The position numbers and the translations under genes were made by a program. The notes beneath the pieces were generated by a model. The model was not told the DNA's origin and did no database searches. It worked only from the letters and a program-made list of their open reading frames with translations. A stretch of DNA of 64,000 nt, taken from positions 111,049 to 175,048 of the forward strand of contig CACPQA010000002.1 of the NCBI GenBank assembly GCA_902635965.1, given 5' to 3'. Shown piece after piece: positions 10,137 to 19,205 of this stretch (position 1 is its first letter; every line of letters starts with the position of its first letter). This DNA comes from an uncultured Bacteroidota bacterium (lineage in GTDB: Bacteria; Bacteroidota; Bacteroidia; Flavobacteriales; Flavobacteriaceae).

Positions 10137-10203
10137 ATAAATTTTCAATCGTTGTAAATATACGTTAATGTATGCAGCCTTTTTTTTATTTTTGTGAAAA
10201 TTC

Positions 10204-11196
10204 ATGGTAAAAATAGGCAAAATAGAATTTGAAGATTTCCCTTTACTACTTGCTCCTATGGAAGATGTAAGTGACCCGCCTTTTCGAGCACTATGCAAAG
10301 AAAAAGGCGCGGATTTAGTGTATACCGAGTTCATTTCAAGCGAAGGCCTAATTAGAAATGCAGCGAAAAGTGTTCAAAAGCTCGACATTTACCAAAAAGA
10401 AAGGCCAGTTGGGATTCAGATTTTTGGCTCTAATTTAGAATCGATGTTAAAATCAATTGAGATAGTAGAAAAAACAAAACCAGATATAATCGATATTAAC
10501 TATGGGTGTCCTGTAAAAAAAGTTGTCTGTAAAGGAGCTGGTGCAGGCATACTAAAGGATATTCCCTTGATGGTTCAGCTAACTAAGGAAATGGTAAAAA
10601 AAACTAAATTGCCAGTAACAGTAAAGACTCGACTGGGTTGGGATGAAAGCACAATCAAAATAGTCGAAGTTGCAGAAAGACTGCAAGACGTCGGCATAGC
10701 AGCTATTTCTATTCATGGGAGAACAAGATCACAGATGTATAAGGGTAAAGCAGACTGGAATCGCATTTCTGAGGTTAAAAATAATCCAAGAATGAAAATT
10801 CCAGTTTTTGGCAATGGTGATGTTGATTCTCCAGAGGCAGCCCTAGAGATGAAAAATAAATTTGGATTGGATGGCGCTATGATTGGACGTGCAAGCATTG
10901 GTAATCCATGGATTTTTAATCAAATAAAACATTATTTCAAGTGTGGGGAAAAACTAGAAGAACCAAAAAATATTGAAAAGATAGAACTTGTAAAGAGACA
11001 TTTTGAGATGTCGGTAAAATGGAAGGGGCCAAAGCTTGCAATATATGAAACCAGAAAACACTACAGCAGATACTTTAAAGGGATCGAAAATATAAAAAAA
11101 TTTAAACTAAAATTAATCTCATCAAATTCAGTTGAAGAAGTTATTTCTACTCTACAAGAACTACGTGAAATCTTCTCAGAACCGCAATTAGTCTAA
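10204..11196 (+). CDS. dusB: tRNA-dihydrouridine synthase (DusB-like)
   Basis: A 330-residue flavoprotein. It begins with the FMN-binding [13 protein letters not shown] at about residues 16-29, has the active-site NYGCPVKKV with catalytic Cys102, then [34 protein letters not shown] and [13 protein letters not shown] with [13 protein letters not shown] for the phosphate site. These are the standard Dus barrel motifs. It reduces uridines in the D-loop of tRNAs. The DusB label is by general resemblance, as Flavobacteria usually have one or two Dus proteins. The gene ends 9 nt inside the 3' end of the convergent permease gene. Confidence 0.93.
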   Translation: MVKIGKIEFEDFPLLLAPMEDVSDPPFRALCKEKGADLVYTEFISSEGLIRNAAKSVQKLDIYQKERPVGIQIFGSNLESMLKSIEIVEKTKPDIIDINYGCPVKKVVCKGAGAGILKDIPLMVQLTKEMVKKTKLPVTVKTRLGWDESTIKIVEVAERLQDVGIAAISIHGRTRSQMYKGKADWNRISEVKNNPRMKIPVFGNGDVDSPEAALEMKNKFGLDGAMIGRASIGNPWIFNQIKHYFKCGEKLEEPKNIEKIELVKRHFEMSVKWKGPKLAIYETRKHYSRYFKGIENIKKFKLKLISSNSVEEVISTLQELREIFSEPQLV

Positions 11197-12396
11197 ATAA
11201 GAATAGGCCTTCCCTTTAATGCCAGCGGTTGCAATAATTGACGTGATTGATCCTAAAAAAAACACGGTTAACAATACCGCTAAACAATTTTCAAACATAA
11301 TCTCAACTGGATATGCAAGTGACGTTGAAGGCACATAGAGAAAAGGAAAGTTTTTTTGAATAAATACAATTAGTATACCCAAACCAAATCCCAAAACAGA
11401 CCCTAGCCATGAAATGCAACATCCCAAAAAAAAGAATATTTGTTGGATTTGTTTAGGAACAATTCCTATTGCATGGAAAATAAAAAACTCCCTTTTCTTG
11501 TCTAAATACATAATTACAATTGACCCAAATACAGAAAAAAGAGATATTAGAACTATGAAGCTGAAAACTAAATATAAAACAATGTTTTCTGTATTTAACA
11601 TCTTATATATAGATGAGTTTAATTCTTTCCTCGACTCAACAATTACTTGATTATTTAATGCTTTAAATATCTCTTTTTTTAAGTTTTTAATATTTGGCGC
11701 TCCTTGAATTTTAAAGTCAATAAAATCAAATTTGTTAAGCTGGTTTTGAAAAAGTTTTCTAGCAAAGTTAATATTAGAAAAAACATACAATTTATTTATG
11801 TCTTCGATTGAAGAATAAATACCAGCCACTAGTGCAGTTTCAGTTTTAAAAGGATTAAAGTTAATTGTTGATTTGTTTAACTTTCTGGGGACAGTAATTT
11901 TCAAAAGATCAGAATAATCATAAACACCAAGATTAATTTGTTTTGCGATGGAGCTACCAATAATCACTTCCGAATATCCATCTTCAAACCAACTTCCTGA
12001 AATCATGAGAGAGTCTATTTGAACTATTTTAGAATAATTCGATTGCACGCCTCTTAAAACCGCCATCATAGTTTTATCTTTAAAGTTTAGAACCACCTTA
12101 TTTTCTATCACTGGTGAACTTTCACTAATACCGGGGATAGAATTAATTTTTGATAATTCTTCATTAGAAAGAATTATTTCCCCCCCATATTTAGGTTTTA
12201 TTCTGAAATCAGGATCAAACTTATTCGTGAAAGAAAGACCAAAAGTTTTTAGCCCACTAAATGCACTCAAAACTATAAATAAAGACGCGGTTGAAAACGA
12301 AATAACTGCTACTGCAATTATGTTCATAATATTAATTACAGATTTTTCTTTATTAGAAAAAAAATATTTTAGAGCAAAGTAGAGAGATACCTTCAA
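11188..12396 (-). CDS. LolC/LolE-type ABC transporter permease (FtsX/MacB family)
   Basis: A 402-residue inner-membrane protein. It has one N-terminal membrane helix (about 23-45, ending SAFSGLKTF), a large extracytoplasmic domain, then three C-terminal helices (about 272-295, 320-345, 365-390). This is the four-helix FtsX/LolCE topology. Lol permeases release lipoproteins from the inner membrane to LolA. The partner ATPase gene is not in the window. The start is TTG at 12396, one base after the rbfA stop; it aligns with the usual family N-terminus and no ATG is available nearby. The gene is probably translationally coupled to rbfA. Confidence 0.85.
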   Translation of the reverse strand: MKVSLYFALKYFFSNKEKSVINIMNIIAVAVISFSTASLFIVLSAFSGLKTFGLSFTNKFDPDFRIKPKYGGEIILSNEELSKINSIPGISESSPVIENKVVLNFKDKTMMAVLRGVQSNYSKIVQIDSLMISGSWFEDGYSEVIIGSSIAKQINLGVYDYSDLLKITVPRKLNKSTINFNPFKTETALVAGIYSSIEDINKLYVFSNINFARKLFQNQLNKFDFIDFKIQGAPNIKNLKKEIFKALNNQVIVESRKELNSSIYKMLNTENIVLYLVFSFIVLISLFSVFGSIVIMYLDKKREFFIFHAIGIVPKQIQQIFFFLGCCISWLGSVLGFGLGILIVFIQKNFPFLYVPSTSLAYPVEIMFENCLAVLLTVFFLGSITSIIATAGIKGKAYSYLD

Positions 12397-12397
12397 A

Positions 12398-12760
12398 TTA
12401 TTCTTTAATTGGATTTTTACCTTCTTTTAAAGACGATTCAATCTTTTCGATATAGTCAAGAGAATCATCTAAATAAAAAGTTAAGTTTGGAATTATTCTT
12501 AGTTCATCTTTGAGTTTTTGTGATAGTGTATGTTTGACCTGTTTAGCATTATCACGAAGCCCTTTTATGTAATCATCTTTGTTTTTTGACGGATAAATGC
12601 TAATATAGACCTTAGCAACAGACAAATCAGGAGAAATTTTAACCTTCGTCACAGACACTAACGTATTAGATGAGCCACTAAATCTAATAGCTTTATGAAA
12701 GATGTTAGACATTTCTTTTTGTAGAAGCGAAGAAACCTTTTTTTGTCTTTGGGAATTCAT
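12398..12760 (-). CDS. rbfA: Ribosome-binding factor A
   Basis: A 120-residue protein of usual RbfA length. It starts MNSQRQKKVSSLLQKEMSN and contains the type-II KH-like core VTKVKISPDLSVAKVYISIYP and the C-terminal LRIIPNLTFYLDDSLD motif. RbfA binds the 30S subunit and helps late 16S rRNA maturation and cold adaptation. A TTG one codon upstream also keeps the frame open, but the ATG at 12760 gives the family start. It is followed directly by the Lol-type permease gene, a common order in Flavobacteria. It is divergent from the antiporter gene. Confidence 0.96.
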   Translation of the reverse strand: MNSQRQKKVSSLLQKEMSNIFHKAIRFSGSSNTLVSVTKVKISPDLSVAKVYISIYPSKNKDDYIKGLRDNAKQVKHTLSQKLKDELRIIPNLTFYLDDSLDYIEKIESSLKEGKNPIKE

Positions 12761-12830
12761 CAAGGTAAAATTAAAATTTTTTATTGTGGGTTGAAATTAT
12801 TTTAAGCAAGAAGAAAACAAAATTTAATGT

Positions 12831-12838
12831 TACTTTTG
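12831..12838 (+). promoter_or_regulatory. TAnnTTTG -7 box before the cation antiporter gene
   Basis: TACTTTTG matches the Bacteroidota -7 consensus TAnnTTTG and lies 17 nt before the ATG at 12856. I see no good TTG at the usual -33 distance. Its position supports the ATG at 12856 as the true start rather than the TTG at 12784, which would be upstream of the transcript. Confidence 0.55.
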
Positions 12839-12855
12839 TCAAGCAAAGTTTCAAA

Positions 12856-13929
12856 ATGAATGAACTTATCGTTCCGTTCTGTTCAATTTTCATTGCAATG
12901 ATCGTAATTTGGAGATCAAGCGATGGGTTTCAAGCAGCATCTGATTATCTCGGTAGGAACCTTACAGAAGGTGTAAGAGGGGCTACTATCAATGCAATTG
13001 GGAGTTCAATGCCTGAACTTTTCACCACCCTCTTTGGATTAATAATGCTTGGCGAACTTGACAACTTCGCATTTGGAATGGGAACAACATCCGGCAGTGC
13101 AATTTTCAATAGTATGATTATACCTGCTGTTGTAATTTTGGCAGTTACACTTTTTGGGATTAAAAATAAGGTTGAGGTCTCGAAAAAAGTAATTCTTAGA
13201 GATGGTCTAGGTTTAATTATCTGTGAATTTATTTTAATGTACGTAATCTATAAAAACAAGATTGATTGGGCAGATGGCCTTATTTTAATGTCTACATACT
13301 TAATTTATATTATTTATATGTTTACTTCTATGAAGACCGTTGAAGAGACAAATTTAATTTCAAACAAATCTCAAGGCAGTGGAGAAACCCCGATCTTAAA
13401 AGCGATTGTATATTTTGATTTTGTCAATATTTTTTTTAGAAAAAAAGCAAATGCATTCAACGCTTGGTCTTTGTTACTTTTTTCTATGGGAATAATTGGT
13501 TCGGCCTGTGTCTTACTAATTAATGCTTGTGAAACTATTGCTGAGGAGATGGGAATTGCACCTTACTTTATTGCAGTTATTCTTGCATCTGCAGCAACTA
13601 GTCTGCCAGATACAATTCTGTCATACAGGGATGCTTTAAAAGGGGAGTACGATGATGCAATCTCAAATGCTCTGGGGAGTAATATTTTTGATATTTGTTT
13701 TGCTTTAGGGTTACCTATTTTTGCATACACATTGATTAAAGGCCCAATTGTTATGCCCCCAACTACCTTATCTGATGTCATAGAATTACAGATAAGCCTA
13801 ATTATTTTAACCATAGCTTCTTTTTATATTTTTTATTTTAACAAAGGCCTCAAAACAAGACACAGTATCTATCTTGTAGGATTATACATTCTGTTTGTGG
13901 TCTTTATATTTATAAATGCATACATGTAG
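12856..13929 (+). CDS. Calcium/sodium:cation antiporter (CaCA superfamily)
   Basis: A 357-residue integral membrane protein. Both CaCA alpha repeats are visible: NAIGSSMPELFTTLFG at about 47-62 and ASAATSLPDTILSYRDA with NALGSNIFDICFALGLP in the second half. Each has the acidic residue used for ion binding. About ten hydrophobic helices flank a short cytosolic loop with ETPILK. These proteins exchange Ca2+ or other cations against Na+, K+ or protons. The frame opens earlier at a TTG (12784), but the ATG at 12856 directly precedes the first membrane helix and follows a TAnnTTTG box. It ends just before the convergent MBL-rhodanese gene. Confidence 0.9.
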   Translation: MNELIVPFCSIFIAMIVIWRSSDGFQAASDYLGRNLTEGVRGATINAIGSSMPELFTTLFGLIMLGELDNFAFGMGTTSGSAIFNSMIIPAVVILAVTLFGIKNKVEVSKKVILRDGLGLIICEFILMYVIYKNKIDWADGLILMSTYLIYIIYMFTSMKTVEETNLISNKSQGSGETPILKAIVYFDFVNIFFRKKANAFNAWSLLLFSMGIIGSACVLLINACETIAEEMGIAPYFIAVILASAATSLPDTILSYRDALKGEYDDAISNALGSNIFDICFALGLPIFAYTLIKGPIVMPPTTLSDVIELQISLIILTIASFYIFYFNKGLKTRHSIYLVGLYILFVVFIFINAYM

Positions 13930-13932
13930 AAA

Positions 13933-15318
13933 CTATTTGAAAAAATTAAATTTTTCAATTTCATCATATCCACCTTCAATATTGATCAATTTTAAATCGC
14001 GGCCTTTATTTATGATTGAACCTGCGATAACACTCCTATAACCACCTTTACAATAAATATAAAATGGTGATTTTTTTTCAAGTTCACCAATATACTTGTC
14101 AATCTTATTTAAAGGGGTGTTTTTTGCACCGGGGAAATGCCCAATCCTAAATTCATCCTCACTTCGAACGTCATAAATATTCCTTTTTTTTAAAGAATTC
14201 ACTTCAGCAAAAAATTCTTTAGCACTTATAGATTTAACCTTTTTAATTTTTTCGCAACATATTGACCATTTTTCATAGCCACCATCTAAAAACCCAATAA
14301 CATTATCGAAACCAACTCTTGATAACCTAGATATAGCCTCTTTTTCCTTCCCTTTTGGTGAAACTATGATGATCTTTTGTTTAATATTTCCAATTAGAGT
14401 ACCCGCCCATGGTGCGAACATACCCTCTAGGCCGATAAATAAACTTCCTGGTATATAGCCTTTAGAAAATGAACTTTTAGATCTTACATCTAAAATTAAT
14501 ATATCATTTTGCTTTCTTAATGAATTAAATTCGTCAATATTTATAGGATTCAGACTTTTGTTTATTATTGATGAAACATCCTCGTACCCTTTTTTATTTA
14601 GTTCTACATTTGACGGGAAATAGTTCGGAGGAGAAACAAGACCTTCAGTAACTTCGTTTATAAATTCCTCCTTTGTCATGTCTTTACGAAGCGCATAATT
14701 TACGATTTTTTGATTTCCAAGGGAATCACTGGTTAGATCCATCATGTTTTTCCCACAAGCTGAACCTGCTCCGTGGGCAGGATATATTGTTATATTATCT
14801 GGCAAAGGCATCAATTTACTTCTAATGCTATCGAAAAGTTGGCCAGCAAGGTATTTTTTTGTCATGTTTTTATTTCCTTGAGCTAAGTCAGGTCTTCCAA
14901 CATCACCTAGGAATAGGGTATCGCCAGTAAAAACTGCAACCTCTTTGTCATTTTCATCTCTAAGAAGATAACAGCTGCTTTCCATTGTGTGACCGGGGGT
15001 ATGAATTAATTCTAAACTAATTTTACCAATTCTGAATTTTTCTCCATCTGCCGCAACTACTGATTCATAGGCAGGATTCGCATTTGGGCCAAAAACTATA
15101 GGAGCGCCACTTTTTTTGGATAAACTTAAATGCCCACTTACAAAGTCAGCATGAAAATGAGTTTCAAACACATACTTAATTCTTGCCTTTCCTCTTGTGG
15201 CTTTCTCTATGTAGGATTCAACTTCTCTCAATGGATCGATCACAGCAGCCTCACCTTCACTTTCAATGTAATAAGAACCTTGGGACAAACACTCAGTATA
15301 TATTTGTTCAACTATCAT
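13933..15318 (-). CDS. MBL-fold hydrolase fused to two rhodanese domains (persulfide dioxygenase-like)
   Basis: A 461-residue cytoplasmic protein. The N-terminal MBL domain has ETHFHADFVSGH near residues 52-63 with the ETHE1/CstB-type HxHxD signature, HTPGHTMESSCYLL, FTGDTLFLGDVGRPDL and YPAHGAGSACG. A first rhodanese domain (LDVRSKSSFSKGYIPGS) lacks the catalytic Cys: the loop reads VSPKGKEKE. The second (YDVRSEDEFRIGHFPGA) keeps it in YCKGGYRS. By family this enzyme oxidises or transfers sulfane sulfur. Start chosen at the ATG at 15318, because the upstream TTG at 15342 lies inside a TAnnTTTG box. It is followed by an antiporter gene on the opposite strand. Confidence 0.9.
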   Translation of the reverse strand: MIVEQIYTECLSQGSYYIESEGEAAVIDPLREVESYIEKATRGKARIKYVFETHFHADFVSGHLSLSKKSGAPIVFGPNANPAYESVVAADGEKFRIGKISLELIHTPGHTMESSCYLLRDENDKEVAVFTGDTLFLGDVGRPDLAQGNKNMTKKYLAGQLFDSIRSKLMPLPDNITIYPAHGAGSACGKNMMDLTSDSLGNQKIVNYALRKDMTKEEFINEVTEGLVSPPNYFPSNVELNKKGYEDVSSIINKSLNPINIDEFNSLRKQNDILILDVRSKSSFSKGYIPGSLFIGLEGMFAPWAGTLIGNIKQKIIIVSPKGKEKEAISRLSRVGFDNVIGFLDGGYEKWSICCEKIKKVKSISAKEFFAEVNSLKKRNIYDVRSEDEFRIGHFPGAKNTPLNKIDKYIGELEKKSPFYIYCKGGYRSVIAGSIINKGRDLKLINIEGGYDEIEKFNFFK

Positions 15319-15339
15319 CTGTATTTGAGTTTTAAAATT

Positions 15340-15347
15340 CAAAAATA
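15340..15347 (-). promoter_or_regulatory. TAnnTTTG -7 box before the MBL-rhodanese gene
   Basis: On the minus strand the sequence reads TATTTTTG, a full match to TAnnTTTG, 22 nt before the ATG at 15318. No clear -33 TTG is seen at the ideal spacing. It helps to exclude the TTG start at 15342. Confidence 0.5.
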
Positions 15348-15383
15348 CGGCAAGATTTTTAATCTTTTAAAAATCTCAAAAGT

Positions 15384-15674
15384 TTACTTATCTAAATCCC
15401 TGTTTCTCCACAATTTAAGAAACTGATTATAATTTGGAATATCACCATTTCTCTCCTTATAAATCTTTAAATGCCTGTCATCTCCCTCTTTAAGTTTTTC
15501 ATATGCACAAAAAAGCCAAGCAATCCTTTCATTTTTTGTCATCTTATCAAAAGATGTATATCTTAACCGTGAACGACAATCTGACGGTTCAATTGATGAT
15601 ACTTGGAAATCCATAGGTAAAAAAACTAGGGCTATAAGAATTCTTTTAATTAAAAAAAAATTAAAATTTAACAT
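15384..15674 (-). CDS. Small secreted protein of unknown function
   Basis: A 96-residue protein from an ATG at 15674. The first 26 residues are hydrophobic with lysine and arginine near the start, which looks like a signal peptide ending near MDFQVSS. The mature part is polar and contains two cysteines (EPSDCRSRLRY and LFCAYEKL), so one disulfide in the periplasm is possible. I do not recognise the family. It lies between the OsmC gene and the MBL-rhodanese gene, all on the minus strand, and may share their transcript. Length and codon use look like a real gene, but homologue evidence is missing. Confidence 0.6.
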   Translation of the reverse strand: MLNFNFFLIKRILIALVFLPMDFQVSSIEPSDCRSRLRYTSFDKMTKNERIAWLFCAYEKLKEGDDRHLKIYKERNGDIPNYNQFLKLWRNRDLDK

Positions 15675-15687
15675 ACATAGTGGATAG

Positions 15688-16101
15688 TTAATCTGGCCAT
15701 ATAAATGAAATATTCTGAATTATGTCAGGATGTAAAGATTTCGCAACAGGACAACTTAGAGCGGTTTTTTCAATTATTGTCTTTATTTTAGAATCTGCAG
15801 ATTTTGAAAATTCAATCTTCACATGAATTTCTACTATTCTCCTTGGGTTATCACCCATTATTTTTTTTACTGAAGATTGAGTGTTCGTTAAGTCATATTT
15901 TATTTTTTTAGAAACAATTCCTATGACAGTTAAAATGCAAGATGATAACGATGAGGCAACTAAATCTGTGGGAGAAAAAGCCTCTCCTTTTCCGTTATTG
16001 TCTGCAGGTGCATCTGTAACTATCCTATTATTAGAGGATACGTGGATAGACTCTGTTCTAAGATTTCCTAAATAATTAACTACACTAGTCATATTTATCA
16101 T
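15688..16101 (-). CDS. OsmC-family peroxiredoxin-like protein
   Basis: A 137-residue protein with the OsmC layout. It has a beta-hairpin N-terminus, PTDLVASSLSSCILT with the first redox Cys at residue 55 and TALSCPVAKSLHP with the second at 117. Members of this family reduce organic hydroperoxides with the two cysteines. A second Met (residue 4) could also be the start. It lies upstream of a small secreted protein and the MBL-rhodanese gene, a setting that fits thiol and sulfane-sulfur homeostasis. The grouping is inferred from strand and spacing. Confidence 0.9.
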   Translation of the reverse strand: MINMTSVVNYLGNLRTESIHVSSNNRIVTDAPADNNGKGEAFSPTDLVASSLSSCILTVIGIVSKKIKYDLTNTQSSVKKIMGDNPRRIVEIHVKIEFSKSADSKIKTIIEKTALSCPVAKSLHPDIIQNISFIWPD

Positions 16102-16141
16102 AAAGTAAAGTCTTTTTAAAAATTATACAAATATTATGTTT

Positions 16142-17017
16142 TTAATTTTTTTTAGTAATGAGATAAATTCCAATTAAAATAATAAAAGCAGACAGAAACT
16201 TGCTAATGCCAAATGATTCTCCGTCTAGCATTCCCCAGCCTATAGCTACTATCGGAAGTAAATAAGTTGTCGAAACTGAAAAAACAGGGGAGGAAATAGT
16301 AACTAATTCATTAAACATAACTTTTGCAAGGGCAGTCCCCATAGAGGCTAGAATAAATACAAATAAAAGAGACGTTATAATATCTTCCTCCTTGTAAAAA
16401 GTGTTCCAAGAAAAATCTGATAAGAGTAAAAGAATTAAAGCAGGAGGAGTAATAGCTAAAAAGTTTCCAATAGCTATCCCAATTGAGGAAACACCTTTGA
16501 GTTTGTATTTTAAAATATTGACATTAAATCCATAGCAAAGAGATGCAATTAACACTAATAAAGAATAGTTGGCATTAGAAAAAGGTTTTGAGGAATATTC
16601 ATCATTTATGAGCATAACAGTTCCCAATAGCCCGACGGCAACTCCTAAAAACTGGAGTTTTCTAAAAGTGTAACTAAAAAAAAGTACAGCAATAAATAGG
16701 GTGAATAGGGGTGTTAATCCATTCAAAACAGCTACAACAGAACTATCTATCTTTGTTTCTGAATAAGCAAACAGGAATGTAGGGAAGAAAGTTCCAAAAA
16801 ACCCAGTAACGAATAACCATTTCCATTGACCTCTACTTAAGTTTTTAACATGCCTTAGACCAAAAAAAACTAGTATGAATGATGTGATTACAATTCTAAA
16901 ACAAGACAATTGAATTGGGGACAAACCCACCAACCCCTTTTTGATTAATATATAAGAGCTACCCCAAATGCCTGAAAGTAAAAACAAATAAATCCATTTT
17001 TTGCTGTTTTTATCCAT
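16142..17017 (-). CDS. EamA/DMT-superfamily permease
   Basis: A 291-residue membrane protein with about ten hydrophobic segments in two EamA repeats. The first repeat begins WIYLFLLSGIWGSSYILIKKG, typical of DMT exporters, and the second starts near residue 150. A positive-inside loop separates them. Substrates of EamA carriers range from amino acids to metabolites and cannot be inferred here. The ATG at 17017 is 14 nt after the amidohydrolase stop, suggesting a shared transcript. Confidence 0.88.
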   Translation of the reverse strand: MDKNSKKWIYLFLLSGIWGSSYILIKKGLVGLSPIQLSCFRIVITSFILVFFGLRHVKNLSRGQWKWLFVTGFFGTFFPTFLFAYSETKIDSSVVAVLNGLTPLFTLFIAVLFFSYTFRKLQFLGVAVGLLGTVMLINDEYSSKPFSNANYSLLVLIASLCYGFNVNILKYKLKGVSSIGIAIGNFLAITPPALILLLLSDFSWNTFYKEEDIITSLLFVFILASMGTALAKVMFNELVTISSPVFSVSTTYLLPIVAIGWGMLDGESFGISKFLSAFIILIGIYLITKKN

Positions 17018-17031
17018 GAAATATTTTTTTA

Positions 17032-18324
17032 TTAAAACTTTTCTTTATCAAGTTTTAATATAGTGTTTAGAAGGATATTTACTCCTTTGTACACAGCCTC
17101 ATCTGTTGAGAATTCTTTTGGCGAGTGGCTAATTCCATCAACACTTGGTATAAAAATCATTCCGGATGGAACTATGATCGCCATATCTTGGGCGTCATGT
17201 CCTGCTCCGCTTGGCATTTTTTTAAAGGAATAATTCAATTCGGTTGCAGCATCTGAAATCAAGCTTTGAATTTGTTCATTCATTAGAGCGGGACTTGCGT
17301 TAATATCAATGGATGAAAAAGAAATATTAGTTTCGTTCTCTAAAGCAATTATTTGTGCTTTTTTTTCTATTTCTCTAAATAAAAAATCTATTTTACTCTC
17401 ATCCAAATCTCTTATCTCTAAACTCAGTTTTACCATTCCTGGGATTACATTTGGTGCTCCGGGTGAAGCCTCAATTTTACCAACGGTTCCTACTTGATTA
17501 CCTGGGATCTCACTAATAACTCTCTTCACGAGTAAAATAAAATCAGCAGCAGTAATCATAGGATCTTTTCTTTCATTCATCGGTGTTGTGCCTGCGTGAT
17601 TTGCAAACCCAGTAATTGTAACATCCCACCATTTCAAGCCAACTATTCCAGTTACAACTCCAATATCGGTATTGTTTTTGTTTAAAATATTTCCCTGCTC
17701 GATATGAAGTTCAACAAAACCATGATAGTGATTAGAAGATTTAGTAACCTCAAAAATTCTCTCTTGATTTCCACCAAGCCTTTCAACACCATCTCCGTTT
17801 GTATAACCTGAGGCCGTTTTAACCTTTAATGCATCATTATTTAATTTACCAGCCAGTGCTCTACTCCCAAAGACCCCGCCTTCCTCATTTGTAAAAATTA
17901 TTAACTCCAAAGGATGAGAAGTAACAATGTTATTATCTAAAATTGTTTCTAGAGCCTCAATACCACCAATTACACCTAGAGGTCCATCGAAATGTCCTCC
18001 ATTGGGGACAGCATCAATGTGAGAACCAAAAATTATTGGTTTAAGTTTTTTATTTGCCCCATCTTTTCTTGCAATTATGTTTGCTGCGTAATCGACTTCA
18101 ACCTTCAACCCAAGATTTTTCAGGTATTTTTTTAAGTATTCTCTCGCACGGATGTCATAGTCACTATATGCAACTCTATCATTGCCATTGTTTTTGTTAA
18201 TCCCGAATTCACTAAGTTTTTTTAGGTTCTTTAAAAGCCGATCTTTTGAAACTGTATAGTTAGGTTGTTGACTAAAAAGTGAGTGAACAAAAAACGAAAA
18301 AAATATGATAATGTGTTTTCTCAT
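17032..18324 (-). CDS. M20-type Zn-dependent amidohydrolase (allantoate amidohydrolase / N-carbamoyl amino acid hydrolase family), exported
   Basis: A 430-residue enzyme with a signal peptide (hydrophobic residues 4-18). Its metal and active-site motifs are those of the HyuC/AllC group: FGSHIDAVPNGGHFDG, LGVIGGIEAL, TNEEGGVFGSRALAG, VELHIEQG and the late GAGHDAQDMA. It should cleave N-carbamoyl or ureido compounds, or act as an aminoacylase, in the periplasm. An exported form is notable because the characterised AllC and HyuC proteins are cytoplasmic. It starts at the ATG at 18324, one base after the stop of a possible 31-residue ORF. Confidence 0.87.
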   Translation of the reverse strand: MRKHIIIFFSFFVHSLFSQQPNYTVSKDRLLKNLKKLSEFGINKNNGNDRVAYSDYDIRAREYLKKYLKNLGLKVEVDYAANIIARKDGANKKLKPIIFGSHIDAVPNGGHFDGPLGVIGGIEALETILDNNIVTSHPLELIIFTNEEGGVFGSRALAGKLNNDALKVKTASGYTNGDGVERLGGNQERIFEVTKSSNHYHGFVELHIEQGNILNKNNTDIGVVTGIVGLKWWDVTITGFANHAGTTPMNERKDPMITAADFILLVKRVISEIPGNQVGTVGKIEASPGAPNVIPGMVKLSLEIRDLDESKIDFLFREIEKKAQIIALENETNISFSSIDINASPALMNEQIQSLISDAATELNYSFKKMPSGAGHDAQDMAIIVPSGMIFIPSVDGISHSPKEFSTDEAVYKGVNILLNTILKLDKEKF

Positions 18325-18325
18325 G

Positions 18326-18421
18326 TCATGTAAATATTTTAATAATGGTATTAGCTATAGAAAGTATAGTTAGTATTAATGAAATTATTGTGACATTTCT
18401 CCAAAATTTAACTGAACCCAT
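18326..18421 (-). CDS. Possible 31-residue single-helix membrane microprotein
   Basis: The minus strand from ATG 18421 to TGA 18326 encodes 31 residues. It begins with MGSVKFWRN, followed by about 20 hydrophobic residues (TIISLILTILSIANTII) and a short KIFT tail. This is the pattern of a single-pass membrane microprotein with a basic N-terminus. Its stop codon ends 1 nt before the amidohydrolase ATG, so the two would be translated in tandem. No homologue is known to me; it could also be a chance ORF in a leader. Confidence 0.35.
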   Translation of the reverse strand: MGSVKFWRNVTIISLILTILSIANTIIKIFT

Positions 18422-18492
18422 TACTTAAAACTAGTCGGCTAAATTAACAAAATTTTTATCCCTGCCTAAAGAAGATCAAGCTTAGAGTTAGT

Positions 18493-19131
18493 TTATATTA
18501 TAAAAATTAGAGTCATGGAGTAATGAAAAATTGATCCAGCCAAAACAAAAATATGCCATATAGAATGAAAAAATTTAATTTTATCAAATGCATAAAATAA
18601 CACCCCTATCGTGTAAGAAACTCCCCCCGCAACTAATAAAAGTTTTGCTTTAGTGTTAATTATTTCAAATAGTGTTTGTATATCAATTATGATGAACCAT
18701 CCCATTCCCAAATAACACAACAAAAATAATACCTCCATTCTTCCGGTGTAAAAAATTTTCAAAATAGTCCCAATTATAGCTATAATTAGTACTGAGAAAA
18801 AAATTAACAATCCCGAATAATCATAAAGCGTTATTAAACAAACGGGAGCATAAGATCCCAATATTAAGTAAAATACGCTGATGTGATCTAGAACCTTCAA
18901 TTTTCTTTTAAGATTTATTTCTGAAACTCTGTGATAAATTGTAGAGGAACCATAGACCATCACTAAGCCTAGTGAAAAAAGTGACAACGAGAAAAGGCTT
19001 AAGATGGAGATATGAGTGTTATAGAAAAAAAGAAAGGGGATTCCTATCAAAGTTAGGATTAGTCCTATAAAATGAGTAACCGTATTCCAAAACTCCTCAT
19101 TATTAATATCTATAAAATTTCTTTCTATCAT
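18493..19131 (-). CDS. Hemolysin III / PAQR-family membrane protein
   Basis: A 212-residue integral membrane protein of the PAQR/hemolysin III family. It starts MIERNFIDINNEEFWNTVTH, with the conserved N-terminal NxxTH region. The motif YHRVSEINLKRKLKVLDH carries the Ser/His/Asp residues of the putative metal site, and SIWHIFVLAGSIFHY near the C-terminus has the matching histidines. Seven hydrophobic segments are visible. Bacterial members (TrhA type) affect membrane-energy homeostasis. The start is the ATG at 19131; a TTG 9 nt upstream is less likely. Confidence 0.88.
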   Translation of the reverse strand: MIERNFIDINNEEFWNTVTHFIGLILTLIGIPFLFFYNTHISILSLFSLSLFSLGLVMVYGSSTIYHRVSEINLKRKLKVLDHISVFYLILGSYAPVCLITLYDYSGLLIFFSVLIIAIIGTILKIFYTGRMEVLFLLCYLGMGWFIIIDIQTLFEIINTKAKLLLVAGGVSYTIGVLFYAFDKIKFFHSIWHIFVLAGSIFHYSMTLIFII

Positions 19132-19140
19132 GGATTGCAA

Positions 19141-19174
19141 GATAGTTTAAAAAAAAATCATAAAGCAAACTATC
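19141..19174. repeat. 8-bp inverted repeat upstream of the hemolysin III-like gene
   Basis: GATAGTTT at 19141-19148 is repeated in inverted form as AAACTATC at 19167-19174, 18 nt apart. It lies just upstream of the minus-strand start at 19131, so it could be a hairpin in the 5' leader or a binding site. It is short and may be chance in AT-rich DNA. Confidence 0.3.
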
Positions 19175-19205
19175 AATCTTGTATATAGACACCTGAAATT
19201 TATGT

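Noticed and set aside
10137..10334. N-terminal extension of LepA
   Set aside because: The extended frame overlaps the divergent dus start and is not LepA-like; the ATG at 10136 gives the exact family N-terminus.
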